The notes beneath the pieces were generated by a model. That model saw only the letters and a program-made list of their open reading frames with translations. It ran no database searches and was not told where the DNA came from. The translations under genes were made by a program, and so were the position numbers. From CALDTK01 sp045110575 (lineage in GTDB: Bacteria; Bacteroidota; Bacteroidia; Chitinophagales; Saprospiraceae): DNA of 64,000 bases. This document shows positions 1 through 9,700 of this stretch, piece after piece. Position 1 is the stretch's first letter; each line of letters begins with the position of its first letter. The stretch spans positions 62,001 to 126,000 of the forward strand of contig JBGCGF010000007.1 in assembly GCA_045110575.1 (NCBI GenBank), read 5' to 3'.

Positions 1-23
1 AAGCTACGCCATACCTTCTTCCG

Positions 24-2021
24 GTGAGGCTTTACAGCACATATCGAACATCATTTTTAGGCTTTGTTTTCTGCCTAATAACCCTGCTTTCGCTGGTTGT
101 TTCTACCAACGCGAATGCGCAACACCAGATCAAGTTAGTAGAGATCGATTCGGACAGACTTTACCATACAACTGCCCCTAACTTAGAAGAAGTACTATCA
201 CGCACAAATTGGGAGACCACCCAGACAAGAACCTTACAAAAAGACAATGTCTCCTACTTGCTTCGTATGCCTGTCGATTCAGTTCTTCGCGGAGATTCAG
301 CTCGTATACTGAGCATTGCATCAGAGGCTAGCCTTGTTTTTTATCTCCAAGATGGGTCAACCGTAGCCGTGCGCGACATGCGCTCGAATTCACCACTGGT
401 TAACGACAGGATTTCCATTAAACTTACTGAGGAGCTTGCGGTAAATGGCTTCTTCATCGCATATGTCAAACCGACTGTAGTATGGGTTCCGAGCACAAAA
501 ATTAATGCTCGGTATGGGCTACACCTACTGTCAACTCCTGCGGATGAATATGAAATACTTGGAACGCACTTCGATCTAAACTTGCTGAGGTCAAGAGAGG
601 CAAGTATGTTTTTCTTACTGGGCGGCATTTTCTTACTAGGATGCTACTTCGGTATGCTGTTCTTCAGCAATCCTGAGGAACACATCTTTGGGATTTACGC
701 AGCGTATCTATTCTTCCATACAATTTATTGGGCGGAGCGAATTACGACCATAAGTATTCCATTCTTTTCGAGAGGCGTTGATCAAATCGTGGTAAACACG
801 GTATCTCAAATTTGCTTCCATGTCGCCTTTACACTTCTTGCGCACGAACTCTTAAACTTCAGAAAGTACTACCCTACTATTGGCAGGGTATGGCGAATGT
901 TTGCTGCTGCCCAGCTTGGGTTTGCGGTATTATTTACCGTATCTATTTACGCAGGTTTTGATGCGGTTGCCCTCCTCAATGCGTTCGCACTAGAGCGTTC
1001 TTTCATAGGCATCGTTGCACTCTTAACGATCTTCTACTTTGTAGTTAGACCTCATAATATTTACTGCTACTTTTTAGGCTTTGCCTCTTTTTCTTTCGTT
1101 GGCTCAGCGTTGGTTTCTTTGTTTCTAGGTAATATTAATTTCTTCGCTGTTGGACTAGGCATTGAGATCTTGACGTTCGCTTTTGCAATTGGCCATAAGA
1201 TTCGAAAAGCCGACGAATCACGAATCGAAAATGAAAAAAGTGCATTCATGCTTGAGCGTGAAGTCATACGCACCAAGGATGCAGCCTTACGCGCGCAGAT
1301 GAACCCTCACTTTGTGTCCAATGTCATCAACGCTCTGCGCGCACTGATCTTAGAAGGAGAGAACAAGCAAGCCTACAGCTACCTGTCTCGCTTTGCGCAT
1401 GTAGTCCGAACAATGCTAGGCTCTGCTGACAAACAGCTCATTCCGTTGAGCGAAGAATTGAGACTATTAAAAGACTATGTCGCACTCGAAGAACTCCGCT
1501 TTGGTAGAAAAGTAGAGTTTGTCTTTAAAGTCTCGGATGAAATAGACGTCGAAGGTGTATTGATCCCGCCAATGTTACTTCAACCATTAGTTGAGAACGC
1601 AATGCATCACGGTCTTTTCCCACTCACAGAACGCGAGCCGCGTATTGTACTAGATGTGAGCACAGAAGAATCTTCAGATGCGTTAAATATTACGGTAAGC
1701 GACAACGGAATAGGTAGATCAAGAGCGGCTGAAACGCAATTGAAACGCAAACGTCAACGCCCATCAATGGCAATGAACATTATCCGTGAACGCATCAAAC
1801 TACTCCAAGAAGGTTCGAGCGTTGAATCGCGAAAATCTGCGAAGGATGCACTAATCGTTGAGGATCTATTAGATGATAATGAGACTGGAATAGGAACTAG
1901 AATCACCTTGAAAATTCCAAGGACGATACTAAAAGACCAACTCAGAACGCTTTTAGATTCAAAGAAAAACACTTCGAGATTTAGCTTCCTTCTTCGAGAA
2001 GAGTCGAAACAGCACTTTTAA
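24..2021 (+). CDS. 7TM-DISM/LytS-type sensor histidine kinase
   Basis: Membrane sensor histidine kinase expected to pass phosphate to a LytTR-type response regulator, which is not in view. The first ~32 residues form a signal peptide, followed by a periplasmic part, a run of about seven hydrophobic segments (roughly residues 193-395) and a His_kinase (LytS/YehU-type) module. The phospho-acceptor motif QMNPHF places the histidine at residue 429; the N box LVENAMHHG lies near 522-530 and the G box DNGIG at 560-564, so the ATP site looks intact. The start is GTG at 24; the frame is open to the window edge, but the signal peptide fits this start. The 3' end overlaps the convergent purC by 41 nt. 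Stimulus unknown. Confidence 0.85.
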   Translation: MRLYSTYRTSFLGFVFCLITLLSLVVSTNANAQHQIKLVEIDSDRLYHTTAPNLEEVLSRTNWETTQTRTLQKDNVSYLLRMPVDSVLRGDSARILSIASEASLVFYLQDGSTVAVRDMRSNSPLVNDRISIKLTEELAVNGFFIAYVKPTVVWVPSTKINARYGLHLLSTPADEYEILGTHFDLNLLRSREASMFFLLGGIFLLGCYFGMLFFSNPEEHIFGIYAAYLFFHTIYWAERITTISIPFFSRGVDQIVVNTVSQICFHVAFTLLAHELLNFRKYYPTIGRVWRMFAAAQLGFAVLFTVSIYAGFDAVALLNAFALERSFIGIVALLTIFYFVVRPHNIYCYFLGFASFSFVGSALVSLFLGNINFFAVGLGIEILTFAFAIGHKIRKADESRIENEKSAFMLEREVIRTKDAALRAQMNPHFVSNVINALRALILEGENKQAYSYLSRFAHVVRTMLGSADKQLIPLSEELRLLKDYVALEELRFGRKVEFVFKVSDEIDVEGVLIPPMLLQPLVENAMHHGLFPLTEREPRIVLDVSTEESSDALNITVSDNGIGRSRAAETQLKRKRQRPSMAMNIIRERIKLLQEGSSVESRKSAKDALIVEDLLDDNETGIGTRITLKIPRTILKDQLRTLLDSKKNTSRFSFLLREESKQHF

Positions 2022-2919
2022 GCTCACGTTCACTCGGAACTAGGTTTCTATCGAATGCCGCTCCCGTTAGCCGTTCGTAAAGGTCGATATATCGTTCTGA
2101 TACGAGCTCAACAAACTCCTCTGGCATGGCTGGCATTTGCTGCCCTTCCAGTCCTTGGAATCCATTTTCCATCAACCACTCACGTACAAATTCCTTGGAA
2201 AGCTGTTGTTGCTTTTCGCCCTTCGCTTGTCGCTCGCCAAAACCATCAGCGATGTAGTATCGACTGGAATCAGGGGTATGAACCTCGTCAATTAGGTATA
2301 CAGTCCCATCGTGGATTCCAAATTCGTACTTGGTGTCAACGAGAATCAGTCCTTGTCGCTGAGCCATCTGTGTCCCGCGTTCAAACAAGGCTTGCGTATA
2401 CGCCTCAAGTTGCTTGTATACACCCTCATCAACTAGTCCGCGACTAAGGATGTCCTCTCTTGCGATGTCTTCATCGTGACCTTCATCCGCTTTGGTCGCT
2501 GGTGTTATGATTGGACTTGGAAAGCGGTCAGACTCTTTCATTCCATCTGGCATCTGTACACCACAAAGAATTCGCTTTCCCGATTTGTACTCACGCCAAG
2601 CATGACCTGCGAGATAGCCTCTGATAACCATCTCAATTTTGATCGGCTCACACCTTACGCCAAATGCAGAATTAGGCTGAGGTACTGACTCTAGCCAATT
2701 CGGCACGAGGTCAGAAGTTGCTTTCAGAAAGTACGTTGCTACGCCAGTAAGCACGGCTCCTTTATGAGGAATTGGCCGCGGCAGGATGTGATCGAACGCA
2801 GAAATGCGATCCGAAGCGAGCAGTAGTACTTTATCGTCGAAATAGTAGACGTCACGAACTTTGCCGTGATATGCGCCTGTTTGTCCTGAAAAGGAAAGGT
2901 TGCTCGTATCCATTGCCAT
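1981..2919 (-). CDS. purC: Phosphoribosylaminoimidazole-succinocarboxamide (SAICAR) synthase
   Basis: Cytosolic enzyme of de novo purine synthesis that joins aspartate to CAIR using ATP. The protein (312 residues) has the N-terminal signature GKVRDVYYF and the family blocks ASDRISAFDHILP, EMVIRGYLAGHAWREY and LVDTKYEFGIHDG, and the length fits the long SAICAR synthase type. Two in-frame ATGs lie six bases apart (2919 and 2913); the outer one sits 4 nt behind a perfect promoter box. The gene stands alone on this strand and its 3' end overlaps the kinase gene running towards it. Confidence 0.95.
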   Translation of the reverse strand: MAMDTSNLSFSGQTGAYHGKVRDVYYFDDKVLLLASDRISAFDHILPRPIPHKGAVLTGVATYFLKATSDLVPNWLESVPQPNSAFGVRCEPIKIEMVIRGYLAGHAWREYKSGKRILCGVQMPDGMKESDRFPSPIITPATKADEGHDEDIAREDILSRGLVDEGVYKQLEAYTQALFERGTQMAQRQGLILVDTKYEFGIHDGTVYLIDEVHTPDSSRYYIADGFGERQAKGEKQQQLSKEFVREWLMENGFQGLEGQQMPAMPEEFVELVSERYIDLYERLTGAAFDRNLVPSERELKSAVSTLLEEGS

Positions 2920-2923
2920 GCGG

Positions 2924-2931
2924 CAAATCTA
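2924..2931 (-). promoter_or_regulatory. -7 box TAGATTTG of purC
   Basis: Exact match to the Bacteroidota -7 consensus TAnnTTTG, read on the minus strand. It ends 4 nt before the purC ATG, so transcription should begin at or next to the start codon. No clear -33 TTTG is visible. Confidence 0.6.
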
Positions 2932-2944
2932 CGAGCAAGGGCCA

Positions 2945-3352
2945 TTACATGTATTTCGTGGAATTCCGATCGACCAAAATCTCTCGAAGTTCTTTCAACA
3001 TTCGGTATTGACCTGGCAAAAGGCGCTTGGCGACCTCCTTTACGGCTACAAATGTTCCTTCCTCAGCACTTGGAAGCTCTCTAATCTGAGCTCTTAATTT
3101 ACGTGCATCGTTGAGGAAAAGACCTTTCAAAGAAGGAATGTCGTGGTAGTCGCCTTCAATAGCTAAACCTTTAGCGCGCTCTTCGTCTGTCTCAAAGGCA
3201 TCGAGCTCGATACTCTCTCGGGCGTCGAAAGAGGCTGCATCGACTGCTTCTGGCAATTCATATTGGTCGTCATCACTATCTCGAACAAAGACCTCAAGGC
3301 CTTTCTCACGAACGCGATAAACAACAAGATGGAGTTTTTCTCTAATGTCCAT
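2945..3352 (-). CDS. Conserved hypothetical protein, 135 residues
   Basis: I do not recognise a named family. The first 35 residues (KLHLVVYRVREKGLEVF) resemble the opening strand-loop-strand of Nudix hydrolases, but no Nudix box (GX5EX7REUXEE) follows, so hydrolase activity is not supported. The middle is acidic and the last third is helical and basic. No signal peptide or membrane segment. It lies 25 nt upstream of purC on the same strand, but purC has its own promoter box. Codon use is like its neighbours. Confidence 0.6.
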   Translation of the reverse strand: MDIREKLHLVVYRVREKGLEVFVRDSDDDQYELPEAVDAASFDARESIELDAFETDEERAKGLAIEGDYHDIPSLKGLFLNDARKLRAQIRELPSAEEGTFVAVKEVAKRLLPGQYRMLKELREILVDRNSTKYM

Positions 3353-3405
3353 AACACCTAATCATGCCGGTCTACAGTGACCTAATGATACAAATATAAC
3401 AAAGC

Positions 3406-4086
3406 TTACGAACCTAAGTTTTGAGTAACGAGGTAATAGAACGTAAGTGTTTCGAGCATCGACCTGTCTGCAACAGATTGGATGTCTACAAATTCAAACG
3501 CTCTGGGAACGACTTGGTTACCTATTCCAGCGACGAGAAGGATTCCAAGTGTCCGATTTCCCGCATCGGCATGAACGGTTCGTTGATCTGGTTGGGTTTC
3601 TAATCTAGCCGTTGGAGTTGAGGTCCCTGCAGGAGTGAACTCATCGCCACGTAAAATGCCTTCTGGCGAACCATTAATTGCCACAAATACATCCAAGCCT
3701 TGTTTCCTAAAAACATACTCAGCCCCTTTGGTTTGGATGAGAATCAGGTTGGTATCGACCTTCGCTTTCGGAAATGCCTGAGAAATGAAGACGGCTACAT
3801 TCTCCTGATAAATGGTTTGAATACGGCCAGCTGTTCGATTCTTTGCTTTTAGCAGCTTGCGATCAACGGCAGGTTTTTGACCGAGTAGATCAAGTTCCTC
3901 GTCTTTTAAGCTGATGAGCTCTGTTCGTTCAGGAACAAGTTCTTCTCTCCACTTTGCGAGAAGAGACTTCAATTGGGTGTCTTTTGGTGTGCCACCAGAG
4001 AACACCGAATGAAGTTGCTTCGTCGTCACGGTTGCGATACCAGCGACGATCGTTACAACGGCTACCATTGCGATAATTGATCCCAT
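3406..4086 (-). CDS. Membrane-anchored hypothetical protein, 226 residues
   Basis: Function unknown. Residues 1-22 form one hydrophobic segment without a cleavage site, suggesting an N-terminal anchor; residues ~35-90 are charged and helical, probably a coiled coil. The middle (VFISQAFPKAKVDTNLILIQTKG) looks like mixed alpha/beta, and residues ~150-180 form a Ser/Thr/Pro-rich linker before a hydrophobic C-terminal part. A promoter-like CATCTTTA lies 4 nt before the start. The heptamer tandem repeat lies just upstream, between this gene and rpoD. Confidence 0.6.
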   Translation of the reverse strand: MGSIIAMVAVVTIVAGIATVTTKQLHSVFSGGTPKDTQLKSLLAKWREELVPERTELISLKDEELDLLGQKPAVDRKLLKAKNRTAGRIQTIYQENVAVFISQAFPKAKVDTNLILIQTKGAEYVFRKQGLDVFVAINGSPEGILRGDEFTPAGTSTPTARLETQPDQRTVHADAGNRTLGILLVAGIGNQVVPRAFEFVDIQSVADRSMLETLTFYYLVTQNLGS

Positions 4087-4123
4087 GAGCTAAAGATGTG
4101 TGTTTTGTGTTTCGTTTGCTTAG

Positions 4124-4137
4124 GCTTTCGCCAAAAC
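4124..4137. repeat. Dispersed 14-mer, copy 1
   Basis: Exact GCTTTCGCCAAAAC, intergenic, 40 nt left of the heptamer tandem array. It faces copy 2 on the array's other side in inverted orientation. Confidence 0.85.
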
Positions 4138-4175
4138 AGGCTTGTAACCAGACGAACGCTTAGATTCTAGATTTA

Positions 4176-4252
4176 GATGTCGGATGTCGGATGTCGGATG
4201 TCGGGTGTCGGATGTCGGATGTCGGATGTCGGATGTCGGATGTCGGATGTCG
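4176..4252. repeat. Heptamer tandem repeat (GATGTCG)11
   Basis: Eleven head-to-tail copies of GATGTCG; the fifth unit reads GGTGTCG and the others are identical. The array lies between the 3' end of rpoD and the promoter of the 226-residue gene. A unit of 7 is not a multiple of 3, but no convincing gene runs through it. Confidence 0.95.
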
Positions 4253-4325
4253 AAAAATAAAATCCCCCGCTCTCCTATCCGACAGCGGAGCGGTCCGATA
4301 TCCAAAATCCGAAGTACCAATTTAG

Positions 4326-4339
4326 GTTTTGGCGAAAGC
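4326..4339. repeat. Dispersed 14-mer, copy 2
   Basis: Exact match on the opposite strand (GTTTTGGCGAAAGC as written), 74 nt right of the heptamer array. With copy 1 it makes an inverted pair bounding about 216 bp. Confidence 0.85.
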
Positions 4340-4360
4340 TGAACAAGAGCTAAACGCAAA

Positions 4361-4391
4361 AACGCGCACCACCAAGAAGGTGCTGCGCGTT
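4361..4391 (-). terminator. Rho-independent terminator of rpoD
   Basis: Stem AACGCGCA/TGCGCGTT, extended by CACC/GGTG around a short loop, followed on the minus strand by a T tract. It lies 35 nt past the rpoD stop. Confidence 0.8.
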
Positions 4392-4426
4392 ACAAGCGAA
4401 TCTTACGTATCAGTAAGAGATCTTGA

Positions 4427-5293
4427 CTACCCTAGATAAGAGCGAAGCTCCTCGTGGTGGTAACTCTTGCGGAGGCGACGTAATGCACGCTCCTTTATTT
4501 GACGTACACGCTCACGAGTAAGACCGAACAAATTGCCGATCTCTTCGAGGGTACGAGATTTTTGATTGTTTAGTCCATAGTAGCAGCTGATCACATCAAC
4601 CTCACGCGGACTAAGCATTGCTAGACCATGTTGGACTTGCTCCTTGAGTGACTCCTTCAATACATCGTTATCCGACTGAAGGCTCTGCTCACCGTGCATG
4701 ATATCAAGCATTGTGCTATCGCCGTCATCACCACCGATTGGTGCGTCGATACTCATGTGCTTGTTAGAACCACGTAGCATGTTGCGGATCTCCTTTACCG
4801 GAAGTTCCATTGCGTCAGCAAGCTCTTGGTGATTCGGCTCTCGCTCGTACATCTGTACAAACTTGATACGCGCATCTTGAAGCTTAGAGTAGCTACCAAC
4901 CTTGTTGAGCGGTAGACGCACGATACGTGCGTGATCTACAATTGCCTGAAGAATCGACTGACGAATCCACCAAACAGCGTAAGAGATAAACTTAAAGCCA
5001 CGCGTCTCGTCAAAGCGAGTTGCAGCTTTAATTAGGCCACAGTTCCCCTCGTTGATGAGGTCAGAAAGACTGAGTCCTTGGTTTTGATATTGCTTAGCGA
5101 CAGAAACAACAAAGCGCAAGTTGGCTTTGGTCATTTTATCAAGTGCATCTTGATCACCTGTGCGGATTAGTCGGGCAAGATTACCTTCCTCTTCGGCAGT
5201 GATGAGCGAAATCTTTCCGATGTCGCTTAAATACTTCTCAAGTGCGAGGCTTTCGCGGGAAGTAATTCGGTTTGTAATTTTTAGCTGTCGCAT
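4427..5293 (-). CDS. rpoD: RNA polymerase primary sigma factor RpoD/SigA
   Basis: Primary sigma factor that directs core RNA polymerase to housekeeping promoters. The 288-residue protein begins MRQLKITNRITSRES, the usual start of the short Bacteroidota RpoD that lacks the long region 1.1. Region 2 with RFDETRGFKFISYAVWWIRQ lies at ~93-112, region 3 in the middle, and region 4 with the helix-turn-helix TLEEIGNLFGLTRERVRQ near the C-terminus. An upstream in-frame ATG at 5539 would add 82 residues, but that stretch is GC-rich, full of hairpins and unlike a sigma factor, so I place the start at 5293. This sigma should be the factor that reads the TAnnTTTG boxes seen elsewhere here. Confidence 0.95.
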   Translation of the reverse strand: MRQLKITNRITSRESLALEKYLSDIGKISLITAEEEGNLARLIRTGDQDALDKMTKANLRFVVSVAKQYQNQGLSLSDLINEGNCGLIKAATRFDETRGFKFISYAVWWIRQSILQAIVDHARIVRLPLNKVGSYSKLQDARIKFVQMYEREPNHQELADAMELPVKEIRNMLRGSNKHMSIDAPIGGDDGDSTMLDIMHGEQSLQSDNDVLKESLKEQVQHGLAMLSPREVDVISCYYGLNNQKSRTLEEIGNLFGLTRERVRQIKERALRRLRKSYHHEELRSYLG

Positions 5294-5560
5294 GTCGGTA
5301 GTGTGTTGATGGGATTTGTCAAAGGGATGAACCCATGGACAGTCCGTCACAGCTCGCCGAAGCGTGTACAGCAGTGGCACCCCCGCCGCAAGGCAGGTTG
5401 GTGTAGTGTTGTGCACAGTCGTATGAGCGGCAACAGACGATCTAAAGACAGTCCGTTCCTTCCTACGACAGGTTTGCAAATAGGTTGCCAAGCCCGATTT
5501 CAAGACTTGGCTTTGTTCATGGGTTGTCCTTGCGGACACCTAAACCTACAAAGGTCTAGG
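5294..5560 (-). ncRNA. Hairpin-rich leader upstream of rpoD (candidate structured RNA)
   Basis: Read on the minus strand, the stretch holds several stems: TGTCC-GCAA-GGACA with a GNRA loop (5525-5538), GCCAAG/CTTGGC (5487-5511), GGAACGGAC/GTCTGTTGCC with one bulge (5429-5459) and CGC-TTCG-GCG with a UUCG loop (5355-5364). It is more GC-rich than the flanking DNA and runs up to the rpoD start. I found no signature of RNase P, tmRNA or SRP RNA. It may be a regulatory 5' leader or a separate small RNA. Confidence 0.4.
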
Positions 5561-5723
5561 GACTAATAGTTCCCCTTAGGTAGCGTAAAACAGGTATAAA
5601 GCACCAGAAATACCGTAAAACAGGCATTTAGACGAATAAGGGGATTGCGAGAAAGAAAAATACATTTTTTCCGAAAAAATGGGAAAAATCAAGGCTTAAC
5701 AGGAAAAAACTTGTATAAAATTG
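5561..5723. other. AT-rich spacer upstream of the rpoD leader
   Basis: No gene is visible. The stretch holds two copies of GTAAAACAGG about 35 nt apart (near 5585 and 5620) and A/T runs. It probably contains the rpoD promoter, but I cannot point to a clear box. Confidence 0.4.
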
Positions 5724-5725
5724 AA

Positions 5726-5763
5726 GAATCCTTGTGTCAAATGAATGAGCACAAGGATTCTAA
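5726..5763 (-). terminator. Terminator of the 5785-6606 metalloprotease gene
   Basis: Perfect 10-bp stem AATCCTTGTG/CACAAGGATT followed on the minus strand by a T-rich stretch, about 20 nt past the gene's stop. Confidence 0.7.
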
Positions 5764-5784
5764 AAGTTGTTAACGTGGCTACTT

Positions 5785-6606
5785 TTACCAAACGCGATCT
5801 CCGCCTTCGACACAATTCTTGGCCATTAGGGTCAGCTGATCGAAGGTGAATCCACAAAGGCAACCCTCATAAAAGGACATCACGTTGGCCGTATGTGGGG
5901 TATAAAACGCACCATTTGCGTCAACGCCGCGAAAATCAAATCGGCAAGGATCCATATCGTCCGTCCAATCACCTGAGTCTGTTCCTTCGATAAATGGATC
6001 TGCAGGAGTGTCACATATACCGTCGCCGGCAGTTTCACAATTGCTGCCATCTGCTAGCTCTGCTCCATTTCTAGTATCAAAAGTGTGCAGCAAACCGAAG
6101 TAGTGTCCGAGTTCGTGCGCTAGTGTACCGCTTGTAGGAGCAATACAAGTAGCAGTGTTTCTGACCATCACAAAAGCAGAAGGGTTTCTTTGGATACCAT
6201 TCAATGAAGCTCGCCCGCAGATGTATATCAAGCTATCCATGACAGGAATGTATACATCAATTCGATTTGGATCGCCGTACAGCGCAATTTGCTCACTAGT
6301 GTCTCTACGCTCGTGTGAAGCGTAACGATAGTTTTCTACGGTAAGAAACTCGCAAGCTTCAAAAGAAACGCAGATCGGCTCGAAGAAGGTGTTCGTGTAA
6401 TTAACCATCGCTCTAAAAGCGGCCGTATCAAAAGTTATCGGGCCTCCTGTGTCCTCAGCAATGTGTACACGGAGACTAAATCGCTTGTTGAGACAAGGCA
6501 AATCTTCCTGTTGCGTAGTGTAATTGTTAGGTAGCTGTGCGAAAAGACTTACTGAAGTCAATAAGCACATGCAAAGCAATAAAACAGAGCGGAAATAAGG
6601 AGTCAT
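5785..6606 (-). CDS. Secreted M43-type zinc metalloprotease
   Basis: Exported protease of the pappalysin-like M43 family. Residues 1-23 form a signal peptide ending SLFAQ. The zinc site HELGHYFGLLH matches HEXXHXXGXXH in full (H164, E165, H168, H174), and NVMSFY further on fits the Met-turn. Cysteine pairs in the C-terminal half (CETAGDGICDTPAD, GCLCGF) fit the family's disulphide and calcium region. At 273 residues it is little more than the catalytic domain and has no type IX sorting tail, unlike the two related proteases at 22971 and 24635. It is divergent from the PKD adhesin gene, with 154 bp between starts. Confidence 0.85.
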   Translation of the reverse strand: MTPYFRSVLLLCMCLLTSVSLFAQLPNNYTTQQEDLPCLNKRFSLRVHIAEDTGGPITFDTAAFRAMVNYTNTFFEPICVSFEACEFLTVENYRYASHERRDTSEQIALYGDPNRIDVYIPVMDSLIYICGRASLNGIQRNPSAFVMVRNTATCIAPTSGTLAHELGHYFGLLHTFDTRNGAELADGSNCETAGDGICDTPADPFIEGTDSGDWTDDMDPCRFDFRGVDANGAFYTPHTANVMSFYEGCLCGFTFDQLTLMAKNCVEGGDRVW

Positions 6607-6760
6607 AGAGAATTGGCCTAGTTCGACGGATTATCCAAACCTACAACATTTGTCAACGAAGCAGCAATTAGGTGCAGATTAATTGCGAACATTGTACGAT
6701 ACGTAGCCAAAACGACAAATAGAATTACCTCTATTCCTTTGGTTTAACGAAATTGCACCT

Positions 6761-9700
6761 ATGCGCATAGCTCTTCTTACTCTATTTACCGCACTGCTTG
6801 GTCTCGCTGCAGTGGCACAGAACGCAAGTCCTAGTTTAGGTTGCGCACCGCTAGAAGTTGATTTCTCTCCGCCAGATGGAGGTCAAGCATTTTGGAATTT
6901 TGGTGACGGTGCGAGTTCTAGCATCTCTGCGCCTTCTCACCTGTACACAAGTCCTGGTGTTTATACCGTCACGTTTAGTCGCACCGATGGCGGCACAACG
7001 GTTGGTTCAGTGACCGTGACCGTTCTTCCAAAGCCAACCATTTCATTGACGATTGATGATAATGAAGGTTGCGTACCACATGCTGTGCAATTTGTCGCAA
7101 CGGCGAACATAGATCCCTCGATCACAATCAACACGATCAACTGGGCATATGGTGATGGTCAAGGTGTGTTAGACGGAGGTACATCTGTTCGACATATCTA
7201 CCGAGCTGGAGGAAGCTACGACGTCACTGTAGACCTAGAGACTAGCCAATCTGGTTGTAATACCGCAATCGCGTTTACGGATACCATTCAAGCCTTTGCG
7301 CTACCAGTGGCTAATTTTAACAGAACGCCTGCTCAAAGTTGTGATGTTCCATTAAGTGTAAGTATCACCAACAATTCAACTGGAGCAGCCCCTTTAAGCT
7401 ATGACTGGGACTTCGGTAACGGTGAGGTAAGTGCAATAGAAAACCCTCCTAACGCTATCTACGGAGCAGCAGGAGATTACTCAATTAGCCTGACGGTGAC
7501 CGACGGTAACGGTTGCGTATCGACTCCGCCAAGAGTACAAACAGTAAGTGCAGGTCCTCCAAGCGCTAATTTCGACCTGCCTGATACGGTTTGCTTTAAC
7601 GTTCCTTATACCGTGCGCGCCTTAGGTTCTTCTATCTCGTACGACTGGACGTATGGCCCGAATGTTAGTCTCATCGAAGACCTTGGTCCGACACAAGAAA
7701 TCATCTTCACTAGCCCAGGACTCACAACTGTTGCCTTAGCAGTAGCGAATGCTGATTGCGCTGGTGATACAACGAGAAATATTTTCGTACAGCAATTGAT
7801 TGCAGACGCTACGAGTGATCCGAACTATTTCTGCGAGACGCCTTACACCATCAATTACACACTCAACAATCCAGCTTCAGAAATTGAATCTGTTGCTTGG
7901 GTTTTCCCTTTTGGTGAAGGAGGATCAACAGCGAATAACCCTACCGTTACCTATGAGTATGACAAAGGCGGTGAGTATGGACAAAACTGGCTTGAATACG
8001 TAAGAGCATCCGTCCTGATCATTTCACCACAAGGCTGTCGAGATTCAATCGTCATTTCGGACGTGATCGACATTCCAAATGCACTGTTCATTCCAGATGT
8101 ACACAATGGCTGTGCTCCTCTTGAGGTGACATTTGCTGATTCGATACGATCAAACCCTGCAGTTACTCAAGTAAATGTAGACTGGGGTGACGGTACTGTA
8201 GAGATGGTATCAACGACAGGTCCTTGGACGCATATCTATGCGAACCCTGGCGAGTACGAACCTTACATGTGGATGGAAAATGCACAAGGTTGCCGAGACA
8301 CCAGCTACTCTATTTCGATCGAAGTAGGTGCTCTAATCGGTAATTTGACCTACACCACCGATGCTAGCCCAGCCTGTCCAGGTGATACGTTGACCTTCAC
8401 GAATACCACTACGGATGCACGAATTGACAATGTCCACTTCGAAGTTGAAGGCGGAAGTTCTTTTCACTGTGCTAACAACAATACGTTACAGCACGTACTG
8501 ACGAATACCGTTGAAGGTGCGACACTAGATCTTACGCTTTACGTTGAGTACAATGGTTGTATTGATAGCCTTACCGAAGCGATACCGTATGCAAGTGCAC
8601 CACTAGCTGATCTCAATTACTTAATTGAGTGTGACGCTCCATATGATGTGCGTTTCTATAACGACAATACTCGAAGTACATCAGATAGCCTCTACATCTA
8701 CGCGGAAACGCCTGGGACATACAGAGACTCTTTCACCATTACTGATTCGCTAGACCTTACGCTTCCAGCACGAGGTGTATATCAAGCGGTGATCGTTGCA
8801 ATTGATCCGAGTTCAGCTTGTGGCAGCGACCGTGACACTGTTGAGTTTTACATAACAGAGCCTATTGCCGCTTTTGACCTGGACACACTCTTTTGCTCTG
8901 GTGCTCCGCTCATCCTTGATGGATCCACTTCACAGGATGTAAACGCTACTTGCTCTAAAGGTTACCAATGGGAATTCACTTGGGATCGCCCGTACACAAG
9001 CAGTAGGTCTTCGACTGGTATGGATGTACAAGCGAATGGCCGAGGAGATGAAACGGTTTCACTCATCGTAGAGGACATCAATGGATGTACAGATACACTT
9101 ACAAGAGACGTTCGAATATTCGTATCGGAAGTAACGGTGACAGCAAGCAAGACCAGAATCTGCTTGCCATCTACAGTCAACTTCACTGCGAATCCGGCAG
9201 CTTCGGATACAACAATCCTGACGTACGATTGGAACTTTGGTGGCTACGGAACGAGTACGGATCAAAATCCAACGTTTACGTTCCCCAATGACCCTAACGC
9301 ACCGGATGTAATCCTAGTGACGCTTATGACAAATGATGCGTTGAATTGCCCAGCGTCATTCGAAATTCCTCTTCAAGTCTACCGTCCGATTTCTAATGTA
9401 ACCGTTGATAAATCTGCTATTTGCGAAGGTGAAAGCATTACTTTCAGTGCAACAGATTTCACCGCCGAAGGAAACCAATTGTTCTACGATTGGGACTTTG
9501 GTAACGGCACAATGGGTTCTGCCTTCCAACAAACCGTTACTTACAATACTGCAGGTACTTATACGGTAACGCTCAACTATCAAGAAGATGTGACTCTTTG
9601 TGCAGGCGACACCACACTTTTCATTACTGTGGAAGGTAAGGCTGACCCGATGTTTACGAGTGATGTTGATGGGCAAACGGTCTTGTGCTTCCCACAACCG

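Noticed and set aside
2055..2688. Plus-strand ORFs opposite purC
   Set aside because: They overlap a clear purC on the other strand and show no protein family.
4176..4252. Regular repeats taken as a CRISPR array
   Set aside because: The unit is 7 bp with no spacers; it is a plain tandem repeat.
5294..5539. Longer RpoD starting at 5539
   Set aside because: The added 82 residues are Cys/Thr/Arg-rich without sigma-factor likeness, and the DNA is packed with hairpins; MRQLKITNRI at 5293 is the usual Bacteroidota start.
5294..5560. RNase P, tmRNA or SRP RNA
   Set aside because: I looked for GAGGAAAGTCC-type, GGGGCTGATTCTGG-type and GGAAGCAGC-type signatures and found none.
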